This document shows, one piece after another, positions 47,831 through 58,315 of a stretch of DNA of 64,000 bases. The stretch lies in NCBI GenBank assembly GCA_008973525.1, contig WACJ01000058.1, positions 496,001 through 560,000 on the forward strand, written 5' to 3'. Origin of the DNA: Stenopsyche tienmushanensis. Lineage: Eukaryota > Arthropoda > Insecta > Trichoptera > Stenopsychidae. Made by a program: the position numbers and the translations under genes. Positions within the stretch are counted from its first letter, which is position 1, and the number at the start of each line of letters is the position of its first letter. The notes beneath the pieces are model-generated. The model ran no database searches. It worked only from the letters and a program-made list of their open reading frames with translations, and was not told the DNA's origin.

Positions 47831-48680
47831 ATAAAAAGATTCCCCGATGAAAGCGATGACGCACAAGTGTGACAATGCGGCTAAACAAACCAGGTCATCG
47901 ATTGCAGCATTAGTGTAAATCTGCTGCATTTCCGATCATCAAACATGTTTATTCATACATTTTATCTTGGATTTATTACGACTGGTTCGACGTCTAATTT
48001 GTCCATATAAATTCTCGATGAATCGTCTTTTTGCTTATTTTAGCACAAATCCATTTAAAGACGACGCGAAAGTGACACGGACACGATCCGTACGAAAGTG
48101 ACACTTAGTCTTTAACCCTTCGACCTCTCGTTGCCGGCTTCCAGTCGAGGCTACTCATTTTGATAATGAGATAAGAACCTGTTATTTTATTGTATCGACA
48201 CACTTGCGCCAACGGGGCTATGTTTATAATTTCTCTATTTTTGTTTGCTCGCTAGGTGGTTTCGGGCCCGCCAGAAGATAAAGACTTGTTTCTGAGAAGC
48301 ATCGCATTTCGTCTTCGTTGCTCGACAATGGAAAGCGAAAATGATGGTCGATTCGCAAATCGCTGGGATTTTCTCGGCCTTATGCCCACGCATATGATAG
48401 ACCTTTAAGGCTTAAATGTGAGGTTGTTCCGAAAGTGATTGCTTGTCTTGACACTCTAAAACATGCAGAATTTTGAAACCACGAATCAAATGCGGTTGTA
48501 CTGTTAAATACGAGTTTATGGAATATTTTTGATGGAATAAATGATAAAATTAATGTTTCTTGCAAGGACATTTGGCGCATATTTATGCTGCTCACGCATT
48601 CAATGAGCAATTTCAAATGTATATTTTAGTTTGTATTATTAGAATTTCAAATTATATGATTTAAAAATAAAAAAAAGATT
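47831..48680. other. No recognisable gene
   Basis: Mixed composition, no recognised exon. TTAACCCTTCGACC near 48113 resembles a TTAA-element end without a partner. Confidence 0.45.
48669..48676 (-). terminator. Pol III terminator of tRNA-Phe
   Basis: Eight consecutive A on the plus strand, i.e. T on the transcribed sense, four bases after the tRNA 3' end. Confidence 0.85.
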
Positions 48681-48753
48681 TGCCGAAACCAGGGATCGAA
48701 CCAGGGACCTTTAGATCTTCAGTCTAACGCTCTCCCAACTGAGCTATTTCGGC
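48681..48753 (-). tRNA. tRNA-Phe (GAA), second identical copy
   Basis: The reverse complement of this stretch is identical to the tRNA at 29793-29865 at all 73 positions, with the same CTGAAGA anticodon loop. Flanks are unrelated, so this is either an old dispersal with strong selection or gene conversion between copies, not a recent large duplication. Confidence 0.97.
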
Positions 48754-49059
48754 GTATAAACGAGTCGCCATTTATCTTCAGGTGTTAAAACACTATTTTA
48801 AAATCGCACACTATCTATTGTTTCATTAATGATAACAGCAAGCAAGCAAGATTATATTAAATCAGTGTTTCTCAAAATTGATGCAAAAAAATATAATTTA
48901 AAAAAAAATGATTTCCATAATTATATATCTATAAGCGAATAAAAGTTATATTTAATGCTGTACATGTATGTCGAAACACAGACAAACGCACGCAGAAGGT
49001 CATTCATTGCCATTTAAATTACATCAGCATTTTCTGATAATAATGTATGACTAGGAAAA

Positions 49060-49260
49060 GTTTATTTTATTTATTGTTTTTTTTTTTACTTTTCTCAACG
49101 CAAATTATTAGCTAAAAGAAGAATTATGCTTGTGTAATATATAATAAAATGCGCAAGCGTTCCCTAGTTGCTTTATGCTACGTATATCTACACACACGCA
49201 GTAGAGGTAACTCAGCGCATGCGCGTAGAATCTTTATGATGTGCATATGCGAAATATACG
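49060..49260 (-). repeat. Interspersed repeat R2, copy 5
   Basis: Inverted: TTGTGTAATATATAATAAAA, GTTGCTTTATGCTACGTATA, CAGCGCATGCGCGTAGAA. It ends 20-odd bases before hAT-N copy H. Confidence 0.55.
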
Positions 49261-49282
49261 GGCACATAATTTATATAATAAT

Positions 49283-49740
49283 CAGGGCTGTAACAAGGTC
49301 GTGGCAAAGCAGGCGCTCGACATGGGCGCAACTGGACTTGGGGCGCAAAATGCAGAATACCGACCCGGTCGAGAGATGCAAATGATTTTTATTTTACTAA
49401 ACCATTCTACTTTACATGAATCAACGGTGATTGACTCTGTCCGTTTTTATAATATATATAAGTAAGCTAATCCAGCTTTTCTTCGATATAGTTATGTTCA
49501 GGTATGGCATCCGATCGCGAGCCGCTCATACGTCATATCAGCGATCCGAAAGGCGGACCGATTGAGCATACAAATATTATGGCCACTTCGTCCTCTTTTA
49601 GGGCTTTTTGCGACATTTTATATGATCTGTACGATCACAGAAGCAACATAGCGTCTAGTACACTTTCTATTATAGTATTTTCTTTACAACAGCCGTCATT
49701 ATACGTTAGGTCGGGTATTATACTCTCAATATCATAGGAA
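49283..49740 (+). mobile_element. hAT-N family copy H (reference orientation)
   Basis: Left terminus CAGGGCTGTAACAAGG is followed by TGGCAAAGCAGGCG, GGGGCGCAAAATGCAGAATA, TTTTATTTTACTAAACCATT, and a GATCCGAAAGGCGGACC core in which one arm has changed. Next come GATCTGTACGATCACAGAAG and GTTAGGTCGGGTATT. The right terminus is not recognisable, so no target duplication could be checked. Confidence 0.65.
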
Positions 49741-49823
49741 GGGGTTAAATCCATCTAGTCTTTATCATACACCTCCTTGTACGCTCAATATTGAAGGTAG
49801 CATAACCTCTGAGTTTCATTCAG

Positions 49824-49895
49824 AACGCTCACCCAGCGGGCCACCTGGATGAATGTGTTGAAGGGCGATTTCGTGACCGTCTCGATAGGGAGTGT
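49824..49895 (+). repeat. Dispersed repeat pair, member 1
   Basis: AACGCTCACCCAGCGGGCCA through a GGATGAATGTGTTGAAGG word to CTCGATAGGGAGTGTGAGG. The related copy is at 58245. The class is unknown. Confidence 0.45.
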
Positions 49896-50463
49896 GAGGC
49901 ATTTGTAAAGATTGAGCAATTTTGTAAAAGCGAGGCGATCTTGTTAATTTACTGGAAAGGACTTTCTGGAGTTCAGAGTCCAGTCCTTTCTGATCCCAAA
50001 ATGATTATGTTGACGGCTAAATTTTTGTACAGTAATTTAAATATCTTCGAACAATTGGGTTGTTGTTTTCATGAATTTCGTGCCATATAATCGCACTAGT
50101 CTCAAAAGTATTTCTAAAGCAATCATCTGACCATTCACCTGAATCAATAATTGCGTTTCGCTTCACAAAGTGAATTTAATATGCTTGTATAAGATGTTTT
50201 TTTTTTAAAGGTTCTACAAAAACCTATGAGATCAGATTGGTAATAGAATCAATACATCAAATTGATTGTCAAAATCTGGATAATGCGATTGTTTTTCGGT
50301 TGTCAAAATGTTTGTAATGAAACAATTAATGAAATAGGGTATATTAAGAATAATTTAGAAAAAAATAATATATTATATAACAGTAAAATAGTTAATAAAA
50401 CGATATAAATATTTAATGAATTTAAATAGTATACTTTGTTGAATGCTTGATATATGAAGCATA
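49896..50463. other. No recognisable gene
   Basis: Increasingly AT-rich toward the mariner that follows. Confidence 0.55.
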
Positions 50464-51005
50464 TCCCGAAAGTAAGTGTACTATTTTTTATATTTTTTTT
50501 AGAAAAAGAGTATTTGAAAAATATAAGCAGTTTATTGTTGATACACTTGTTAACTATTTTTCAGCATAATCGCCATCCCATTCAATGCATCTGGTGAGCC
50601 GTAGTACAAGTTTCTTTATGCTCTCCTAGAAGAACTCTTCCGCCAGCTCCTTTCCCTGCAGATGTGGAATTGGTGTGACATCACCGTGACAGCTTTCTTT
50701 TTGACTCAGACGTTTAATGAGCCACCCAATTTTTATCTCCAGTTACAATAGAGCTCAGAAAATCCTCACCTTCCAATTCAAGTCGCGCAAGAAACTCGAG
50801 GGCACTATTAACCGGCTCGTTCTTGGTGGGATTTCTTACCGACATCTTTCACGCAACTGGACACTACAACGTAAATTTGCGTACTACCGTGTTCCTGCTA
50901 TGCTCGTTCTGTCAGGAGATCCTTATCTATCACTCAGTATGGCCAACCATTAAAAAACAAAAAAAAAAACAGCCCGTTATTGTCACAGTACACTTACTTT
51001 CAGGA
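50464..51005 (-). pseudogene. Internally deleted mariner with both terminal repeats
   Basis: Flanking TA dinucleotides (50462-50463, 51006-51007) bound the inverted termini TCCCGAAAGTAAGTGTACT and AGTACACTTACTTTCAGGA, paired at 18 of 19 positions. On the minus strand the order is ALEFLARLELEGEDFLSSI, TGDKNWVAH (the GDEtW motif with Glu changed to Lys), a large deletion, and finally IKKLVLRLTRCIEWDGDYAEK, a mariner C-terminus. The central catalytic region is gone. The termini differ entirely from those of the 44387 mariner, so this is another lineage. Confidence 0.85.
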
Positions 51006-51007
51006 TA

Positions 51008-52104
51008 TGCCTCGTATGTCTAAAGGTGTATTTATGCTTTTTAACGTGGTCAACGCGCCTTCATTCATATTTTTTCTCAATCAATATTTAATAGCTTCAC
51101 GGGGCATATATTTTCGTGGATTTGCAATCAGAAAATATTTAGGTTTATTCTATTAATCGTATCGTTTTATGACCAGATGCAAATGGGCCATCATTACTCC
51201 GAACGTGTCTAGGAGCATTTTGTAAGAATTAATAGTGTTAAGTGAGCAATAAAATGCTGTGGTTTGTTTTTTGTTAACCGATGGCATTTATAGAGGACCT
51301 TGGCTTAATATAAATTGACCTTATAATGCGTTTAATAATTTTATTGCATCTTGAATAATTCGTTTTTCGATGGGCCATTATGCTTTGAAAGGTTCACAGG
51401 CTATTTGACCCTCAACTGTTGAACTCCGCATTGAAGCACTTGACGATGAACTCCACTTAGGAAAATCGTCAATTGCTGAGCTGATGATGTCGTCGATGAT
51501 CCACTGACGATTCTGCTTCGAGCAGGAAACGATCGTCTTGTTAGTATTAGGCGTGAAGACAAATATTCTGGCGCGTATTTATGTTATTAAAATTGTGAAA
51601 AGGATGCTGCGTTGCATCTTCCGCGTTGCACAATGTCGCCATAAGCCTTGTGCAAATGTTTATGCAATGCTTTTCTTTATAGACATCAATTTTCAGTTGG
51701 CGTTTCGTCATCGTCGGTGATTATTTTACGATTTATATGTTCCGAATTAGAAATATTACGCCGTAAACCGTTCGATTTTGATGTACGCTAATTTACGACA
51801 CCCCCAAAAGTGGTATTTAGCGGTTTCGCAATGGCGTCGATTTTCCTAAAAATTTAGAACAATTTCAGTGCGATTACACCACGGTTATTATGCGTAATTA
51901 GTGTCGTGATTATTGACACCCGTGATAACATATGTAATATGTCGTGACTTGATTTTGGGATCGCACAACCGATTATTATTTTAATCGTGATATTCTACTT
52001 CCATCGTTGTGAAGTCGTCATTAGATCCTCACAAATGATGTTGGAATCTTGCAGAATAAATCTAAAAAATCATCAAATAACCGATTAAAAGGATGTAGGA
52101 TCTA
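51008..52104. other. No recognisable gene
   Basis: Small frames only. The patch 51590-51720 is slightly GC-richer. Confidence 0.45.
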
Positions 52105-52261
52105 CAGGATGTTTGGCACATGGATCGATAATTTTTTTTGAGGGTTAGGGTGATCTTTTATTACATTTTACATATAGTCCTTAAGTCTTAAATGTCAGGG
52201 TTGTCGAAATAGATTTTTTTTTTTCAACATTTTGAAGAAATACCAAAAATTTCACCTTTAA

Positions 52262-52396
52262 CCTTTCTCTACCGGTGATGTATTTCGTACAATTTTATAA
52301 AAATTGTAACATTTCAACCTCAACTATACTTAAAAGTAATAGCGTTGTACCAAATACACATCATCGTTAGATATTTTTAGCACAGTAATGGAAAGG
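52262..52396. mobile_element. 135-bp TTAA MITE inserted in an inverted-repeat arm
   Basis: TTAA at 52258-52261 and 52397-52400 flank a unit that begins CCTTTCTCTACCGGTGATG and ends inversely related GCACAGTAATGGAAAGG, with GTAC words near both ends. The host arm reads CACCTTTA before it and ATCGTCATAACTT after it. The opposite arm of the host element (53105-53125) reads, in inverse, CACCTTTAAATCGTCATAAC with no insertion, so exactly one TTAA was duplicated. The same CCTTTCYCTACCGGTGATG tip occurs at 23469 and, inverted, near 46990. Confidence 0.8.
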
Positions 52397-52615
52397 TTAA
52401 ATCGTCATAACTTTTTAATCTGTGGTCATAACAGCTGTTTTTGTATTGTGCAAAAGTGCATTATTTCAAGAAATTGGTTTAACGAAAATTACTTATAATT
52501 TCAAAAGTCACATAAAATATGCAAACCAATGAGAAATGTCAATTTCTAAATTATTTAAACAAAAAACTAACAACTATTTTGAACTTAATTTAGTTTTAAA
52601 ATGTTCTCCAGATTA

Positions 52616-52666
52616 TAACCCTTTCCAACAATATACTACATGTCGTACAACTCATCCAATAAAGGG
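52616..52666. mobile_element. Very short TTAA-ended element
   Basis: Left ATAACCCTTTCCAACA, right ATCCAATAAAGGG followed by TTAA (52667-52670). The expected left TTAA is changed to TATA. Ends of the CCCTTT type match other TTAA elements in the window. Confidence 0.35.
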
Positions 52667-53351
52667 TTAAACTTAAAGAGTTACCAGTTTGTCAGAGTCA
52701 CGGTTAAGAAAATACTTTTTATGTTTAAGATGTTTTTATTAAATTTATTTTTAAAAAATGTTCAAATTCATCACCTCTGTTTCGTATGCACATACTGCTC
52801 CTTTTTCTTTTTCAACTGTAGTTTTCAGAAGTAGTTTTTCCCACTTAATTTTTGCAAAATCGGCGGTTATTCCTCCAAGTAGGATTTCTTTTGTGGCCCT
52901 ATACCATGGCTCACACGGTCTCCAGATCTGACACCGTTGGATTTATTTGTCTAGGGAGGTGCAAATTTTTATAGATCAGAAATACTATATATGTTTTTAT
53001 ACTAAATACTAAATATATTTTTGATCTAAATAAATAATTTATTTAAATCAAAAATATATTTCAAAATACAAAAACAGTAATACAACCACAGAATTAAAAG
53101 TTATGACGATTTAAAGGTGAAATTTTGGGTATTTTTTTAAAATTTTGAAAAAGGGAATGTTTTGATAATCCTGACACTTAAGGCATAAGGTCTATGCGTG
53201 AGGCGTAAAAACAGAGTTCCCTAATAAAAAAAAATGTCGGTCTATGTGCCAAACACTCTGTATTTACCCTATTTTTGTGTTGATACATTTGATCTGGATT
53301 ATTACCAGGACTTTGAATCGGAACTGAACCAAAAACTGCCGGAAGCTTTAA

Positions 53352-53886
53352 ACGTGTTTTTCTCTAAACTACTTTTTCCAAGCTCATGGAAGTGCTCCCA
53401 CACGTCCTAAATGAACAATCTTTATGAAAATTGCTAGGCACGTGTATAATATATTTCTTCGTCGTATAGACTAGAATTATCTAAAAATATTCAAAAGTGT
53501 TTATTTAAATGAACAAAAAACTAAAAAAAATGTTGTTAAAAACACAAACTTTTTTTCGATCGCTCACTATTATTTTATTTCCCAATATTTATTTTTAATT
53601 GTAGTCTAAGCTATACACAATATTATACAAAGTAAAAATATGTTTAATTTTTTTGCTGCAAATCACCTGTTCAGGACTTAGGACTTCCATGGTGAAGAAT
53701 GTCATCGCTCGTCCATCGACATACATGGCTCCCCCCATTCCCACTACTGTACTTTGTTAAACTTTAAAAAATATTTTTATGTTCAATAAAAATCACCTAG
53801 TCAATTTACTAAATATAACATTCTATATTTAATACTTTTCGCATAAAAAATGTTCACTTTTAGGCCCAACGAGGTAGAAACGTCCC
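53352..53886 (+). mobile_element. TTAA-flanked 540-bp repeat (family TTAA-A), copy 3
   Basis: TTAA at 53348-53351 and 53887-53890. Full-length and colinear with 3875-4413. Begins ACGTGTTTTTCTCTAAAC and ends GTAGAAACGTCCC. The internal inverted pair AGACTAGAATTAT and TAATTGTAGTCT is kept with one change. Confidence 0.7.
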
Positions 53887-53890
53887 TTAA

Positions 53891-55756
53891 TACAACGTAC
53901 CTGGACATGATTTCTTATTATAATTTTAATTAAAATTACAATTGGATCTATCAATTTTATGCTATGATCTTCTTACAAGGCTTTTGATAATAAATTGATA
54001 TATCAAAAGCATGCTTCCACACGCAGAAGTCTGTATTGAATAATATGTTATTAGTCGGTTGAACTTTTTTCTCAGAGCATCAGCATCACGTATGTAACAC
54101 GTCCAATTTATCATTATACCATCGGAATCGAAAAGTCATCATTCGATTAACTTTCGACGCAATTATCGAACTGTCGATTTGTCCATCAGACGTTTGATCT
54201 TTCAATCCGTGTAACCGACTTCCAAGAACGAAAGTCCACTGTCATTTTACAAACTACATGAGTTCAATTCAAAGGAATGCTTTTCGGTTTCGATTCGATC
54301 GACTTTCACTACTCGATGTCAAACGATCGCATTTAATCCAACATTAAATAACATCTTTGTACGGGTCGCTTCTCTATTTACATATCGAGAACAAATGTGT
54401 ATAGAAAATCGAGTTCTTTGGATGGATAATTTGAAACGAATGACTATCGATATTCGGTTTGAACGAATACTTTGCAAATGGAAGATTTGAATTGCAAACA
54501 TTCGCCGCTCAAGAAGATCTTACTCATTCATTTGTCGAGGATATAACGACGAACAAGTTGGAGTGGGTGTGAAATATCGCACTTTAATATCTAGGGAAAG
54601 CTTAGGAAACGCATTGAAGCTAAGCATAAAAGATTTAATGAAAGACCATTGACAATTGTATGAGCTCTTTATTCTCTCCTTTTTCAGGACAAAGGATATA
54701 AAAGCTTCAGATGGAAGAAAAAGAGGGTCGCCAAATTCGGTCCCTAATGTTAAACGCTTTATTTTATTAAATGTATTTTTATGGAGATTTTACTGCAGCA
54801 ATTTGACAATCTCGTCGTTGCAATTTTGTGTCATTACATGATGCAAGCGAAGGCTGTTGGTTCACAATGGCAGAAATGAAAGTCATTCAAATATACGATA
54901 CGATTTTTTTTCTTGCTGGAAAATTCCTCCGTTTTATAAATAAAATTATAATAATTCATGTAAATGGTGTGTCATATAATTTTGAAGCCTTTGTAAGGCT
55001 TCCTTCTAATGGTGCCATTGGAATATTTTATGCGTCTTCATGTTGCAATACACGTTAAATCTGTACGTACGTTAATTCTTTGCTAAAGAACTTCTATTGA
55101 TATTAATTAGTAAGCCTTATAAAATTTGATTGCTAAAAGTCTCTCCTTTCACTGGGGCTTTCGCAATACAAATACAATGTAAAAATTTGGATAATAAATA
55201 AGACATCATAATTTTATATTATGTATTTATGGGAAGGGTTTTTTCAACATCAATCCATAAAATTTAATGAAAACTTCAGTCATATTTATACTATTATTTT
55301 ATAATAATACATAACTTACTATAATTTTAATGGATATAAAAATCAAGCCAACTTCTAACTGACAGGATCCCCAAACGTCATCGATTATATATGTTTAGAT
55401 GCATCTATTTTATATGTTATCAAACGACAATCCCAAATAATATAGTATAGATTATAATGAAGCTTTCTTTGATTCGTTGAATCAGTTTTGCCCCGCAAGC
55501 TCTATGCATGATTTTTATCTTAATGAATCTGCTTACAGCCGGCTCTGTCGACCTGTTTGTTGATAAGTTATTCTTAAATAAGTATTTTATGCATCTGAAA
55601 ATGTTTATGTTAATATTATAGAATTTTAAGAATTCAAGAAAGACAATATTGTATGACGCAAAAATTTGGTACAGGGCCTGTGTAACTGGGTTGGAGGAAG
55701 AATGGTACACATTTTGGTATATCAAATATTCAAATGGGCCACAAATGGTTATTTAA
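53891..55756. other. No recognisable gene
   Basis: AT-rich. Frames at 54319-54501, 54656-54841, 54828-55058 and 55420-55725 have no recognised domain. Confidence 0.5.
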
Positions 55757-55890
55757 CCCTTCTGTCAATAAAATGGTCTGATCATACCATTATGATTTTG
55801 CAAAAAGTTTTTTTTAATAGTAGATATGTATATCTTATCAAAATCTCTCTGAAATTGTCCTTTTTTAAGAGTTTTACAGAATTTTAAATT
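55757..55890 (-). mobile_element. Short TTAA-ended repeat (family TTAA-D), copy 2
   Basis: Inverted relative of 38800: after TTAA (55753-55756) it reads CCCTTCTGTCAATAAAATGG and ends near AGTTTTACAGAATTTTAAAT. It is longer than copy 1 by about 30 bases. Confidence 0.45.
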
Positions 55891-55992
55891 AAAAACTTCG
55901 GGATCCTTCTGTTTCGAGAAAAAATGATATTTCCATTTAGGCAACTAGGGCCAATAAAAGAAATTTGGATAGACCTAGATATTTTTACATCA

Positions 55993-56344
55993 TATGTGTA
56001 GCGTGGGCGATTTACCATCGCCACGTAGTAGCGATGCTAACAGCAAGATCTTCCGTCTCTTTTCAGGTGCAATGTGTTATTTAAACAGCGCCATCTCTTG
56101 TGGCCCTGTGGAGACATTGCACCTAAATATCGACCGATCGCTTCTTGCGCGTGCACCGTTGCCGGTTGGGTGACGCGACGCGCAGGAGGCGGGAGTCGGA
56201 AGAGTCGTCGGTTAGTCTTGGCTGCGGGAGGTTGTCCTTCCTGCAGCCAGATCTCTCTCTCTCGTGAAATAAATAGTTATTTAGAGACGAGAGTCTTTCT
56301 ATTTGACGCCCGTCTATTCTCATCGATTCGCCCAGCAACATCAC
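55993..56344 (+). mobile_element. GC-rich block, possible LTR-like sequence
   Basis: Begins TGTGTAGCGTGGGCG and ends CCCAGCAACATCAC, with an AATAAA signal at 56268-56273 followed by GAGACGAGAGTC. High GC, a CTCTCTCTC tract and the TG...CA edges would suit a single retrotransposon LTR with its leader. No second LTR, primer-binding site or pol motif was identified, and no flanking duplication was found. The long open frame across 56074-56535 is explained by low stop density in GC-rich DNA. A host promoter or exon remains an alternative. Confidence 0.25.
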
Positions 56345-56549
56345 GGCCCGATAGAAGAACGGACCCGCGCGGCCATCCCGACGAGCACTTGGTAGGCGGG
56401 GATCCGCCCGAGGTCTCTGCCCCCTATTGTTTTCGGGCTGTGCGAGCTGCTTTTGTGCAGAAAGACTTACGGTTCTGCCTCGCTACCCGCGCTTCATCGG
56501 TGGTTTTCAGCAAAGGTGTCAACAATTATATTTAAAGTATTCATCATCT

Positions 56550-57014
56550 TCAAAATGAAGCTGTAGTCGTTATTAAATATCCCAGCAGTAATGTGCATTG
56601 ATATTTTAATGATTTTAACACCAGAATGCAGGTGCTTTGGAGCCAATTGCCAAACCGTCGAGTTAAATGTTGAGTATGGCCACCCAGTTCTTTAAAGTAT
56701 TCATCCATGGACAATTTTTTATACATTCGTAAGAGATACTGTTCTATCTCTTGGCCAAGAAATGGAGTCAGGTCTTCAAGCTTTGGGTATTTTTTAAAGC
56801 GATAGCTTTCTACCATTTGAAACAGCTTTTGACTCCAGTTGGGTTCCCAAGATAATGTTTTGATTTGAAATTCCTCGAACTTTTCTGCCATTCGTTCCTT
56901 TATTAAAATATTTTGACATTTTTGCTTCGAAAATCCAACCACACACGACAAACTATCAAGATAAACCGTGACTTCGAGCAAATTCGAGCTGACTTCGAGC
57001 AACGTTAAGTGCAA
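56550..57014 (-). CDS. 154-codon open frame, unrecognised
   Basis: An uninterrupted minus-strand frame in moderately AT-rich DNA, long for this window. The composition is protein-like: acidic/basic segments such as KERMAEKFEEFQIKTLSWEP, YRFKKYPKLEDLTPFLGQEI and EQYLLRMYKKLSMDEYFKEL alternate with hydrophobic residues as in helices. Similarity to the all-helical parts of hAT- or other transposon-encoded proteins is possible, but I could not match a family. There is no signal peptide. The last 25 residues look like out-of-frame sequence. A lone Tc1-type terminus lies 100 bases upstream (57108). It may be a fragment of a transposon gene or one exon. Confidence 0.35.
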   Translation of the reverse strand: MHLTLLEVSSNLLEVTVYLDSLSCVVGFSKQKCQNILIKERMAEKFEEFQIKTLSWEPNWSQKLFQMVESYRFKKYPKLEDLTPFLGQEIEQYLLRMYKKLSMDEYFKELGGHTQHLTRRFGNWLQSTCILVLKSLKYQCTLLLGYLITTTASF

Positions 57015-57107
57015 TAAAAACGATTTTTTTGAACGCTGTAAAGGGTTTGCCTCCCCTTAAATGAGCACCACTGCACTCTTCTGAGAATAACTATCGCTTA
57101 ATTTCAA

Positions 57108-57134
57108 ATAAAGAAGTTTCCCTGCCGCACTTTG
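57108..57134 (+). mobile_element. Lone terminus of the 47204 element family
   Basis: GAAGTTTCCCTGCCGCACTTTG followed by TA matches the right terminus of 47204-47505. No left partner was found in the preceding 600 bases. Confidence 0.45.
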
Positions 57135-57136
57135 TA

Positions 57137-58244
57137 TCTTGCAACTGAACTATTATGCCGATTCTCGGACTTAAATAATGCATGCAAGAAATTCCTGAGA
57201 TCGTTCCTATAATACCAATGGCGGGATGTCATGATGATTGATTGCCACGTATTATAACAAAAATTGATTCGATTTATATGCATATCTATGGAGCAGAATA
57301 TCGAATTATTTCCCCAACACGTTGCTTTAATCTACGGGCGCCATGTTCACCTTTAATCCAATAACGTTGATGAATCGCTTTTGATAAAGGCGTTGTGATC
57401 CGTGTTAACAGCCAGGAAATGAGATGTACACGAAAATGCATCATGAAGCCGACAACTCGGCCATGTTATATGATGATACTCCCTCGGAAACGAGCTGCAA
57501 TATAAATGCATGCAGCAGGTCTTGTAGAATGCAACACTTTGTCCTAGGTCCATTGTTGTCAGTTCATTTTTGTTGGGCAGACGTGGGCAACAACCGTTAC
57601 GAGTGCGGCGAGTGGTCCGTGTTGTAGTGCTGTCTGTACTACTATGATAGATGACCCTATATTTGAATGCGAGTAAGGCAACAGCCATTGCCTTGGGTGC
57701 TTATGCCTTTACGTGCATACTAATGTTCCCTACAATTCCGGTTAATAAAGCTCACGATTTTGGTGCAAAGTAGGTTGTATTGTATATTGACATAGGGCAC
57801 GAGCTACTGAATTGATTTTTTTTGTTATCTCTATTGCCTTTCGAATTACATCAAAAACTAGAAGCAATCCCAGGTATAGAAGATCAACAAAGAATCACAA
57901 ATATCAAGATAAAAATTGGCGATCAAAACAAGATATATCGATGACAAATGCGCTCGTAGGCGAAATTATAGTGATTAATCAATCTAATAGATCTAGTTTG
58001 AACGTTCAAATCATTATGTCAAAATGCATAGCAGTGAAAGATGTATTTACGTCATTGGGCAAATATTTATTAAGCTGTCTGGTATGGAGGCATTTAACGA
58101 CAAACAGATTGTGATTGAATATTTTCACGAACGGTAAAATTATAATCGAGACAATTTCCAGCCTCAGAGTTCGTTGATATGAACAAAATGATTGATCGAA
58201 TTAATCGACTCTTCCGAGTTTTAGTATCATCATTTTAGTGCAAG
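57137..58244. other. No recognisable gene
   Basis: 57340-57700 is closer to balanced composition, with overlapping frames on both strands. No domain or codon bias is seen. Confidence 0.45.
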
Positions 58245-58315
58245 CAAACGCTCACCCAGTGGGTCATCTGGGTGAAAGTATTGAAAGATAGCATCTCGAT
58301 AAGAAGCGTAGGTGG
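58245..58315 (+). repeat. Dispersed repeat pair, member 2
   Basis: AAACGCTCACCCAGTGGGTC through GGGTGAAAGTATTGAAAG to TCTCGATAAGAAGCGTAGG, matching 49824-49895. Confidence 0.45.

Larger units (their letters stand above)
52105..53260 (+). mobile_element. TA-flanked element with terminal inverted repeats over 180 bases long
   Basis: TA (52103-52104, 53261-53262) flanks termini CAGGATGTTTGGCACATGGA and the inverse of CAGAGTGTTTGGCACATAGA. Pairing continues inward through CCTTAAGTCTTAAATGTCAG, CAAAAATTTCACCTTTA and GTCATAACTTTTTAATCTGT on the left against matching inverse words at 53085-53190. On the plus strand near 52865-52970 the reading GPIPWLTRSPDLTPLDLFV, stop, GG corresponds to the RGGPxxWPxRSPDLTPLDFFLWG motif of Tc1/mariner-superfamily transposases (third catalytic Asp). 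Most of the transposase is missing. The left arm contains a younger TTAA element. Confidence 0.75.

Noticed and set aside
56074..56535. 153-codon plus-strand frame rich in Arg and Pro
   Set aside because: GC-rich DNA has few stop codons. No domain and no codon bias consistent with coding were seen, and it overlaps the LTR-like block.
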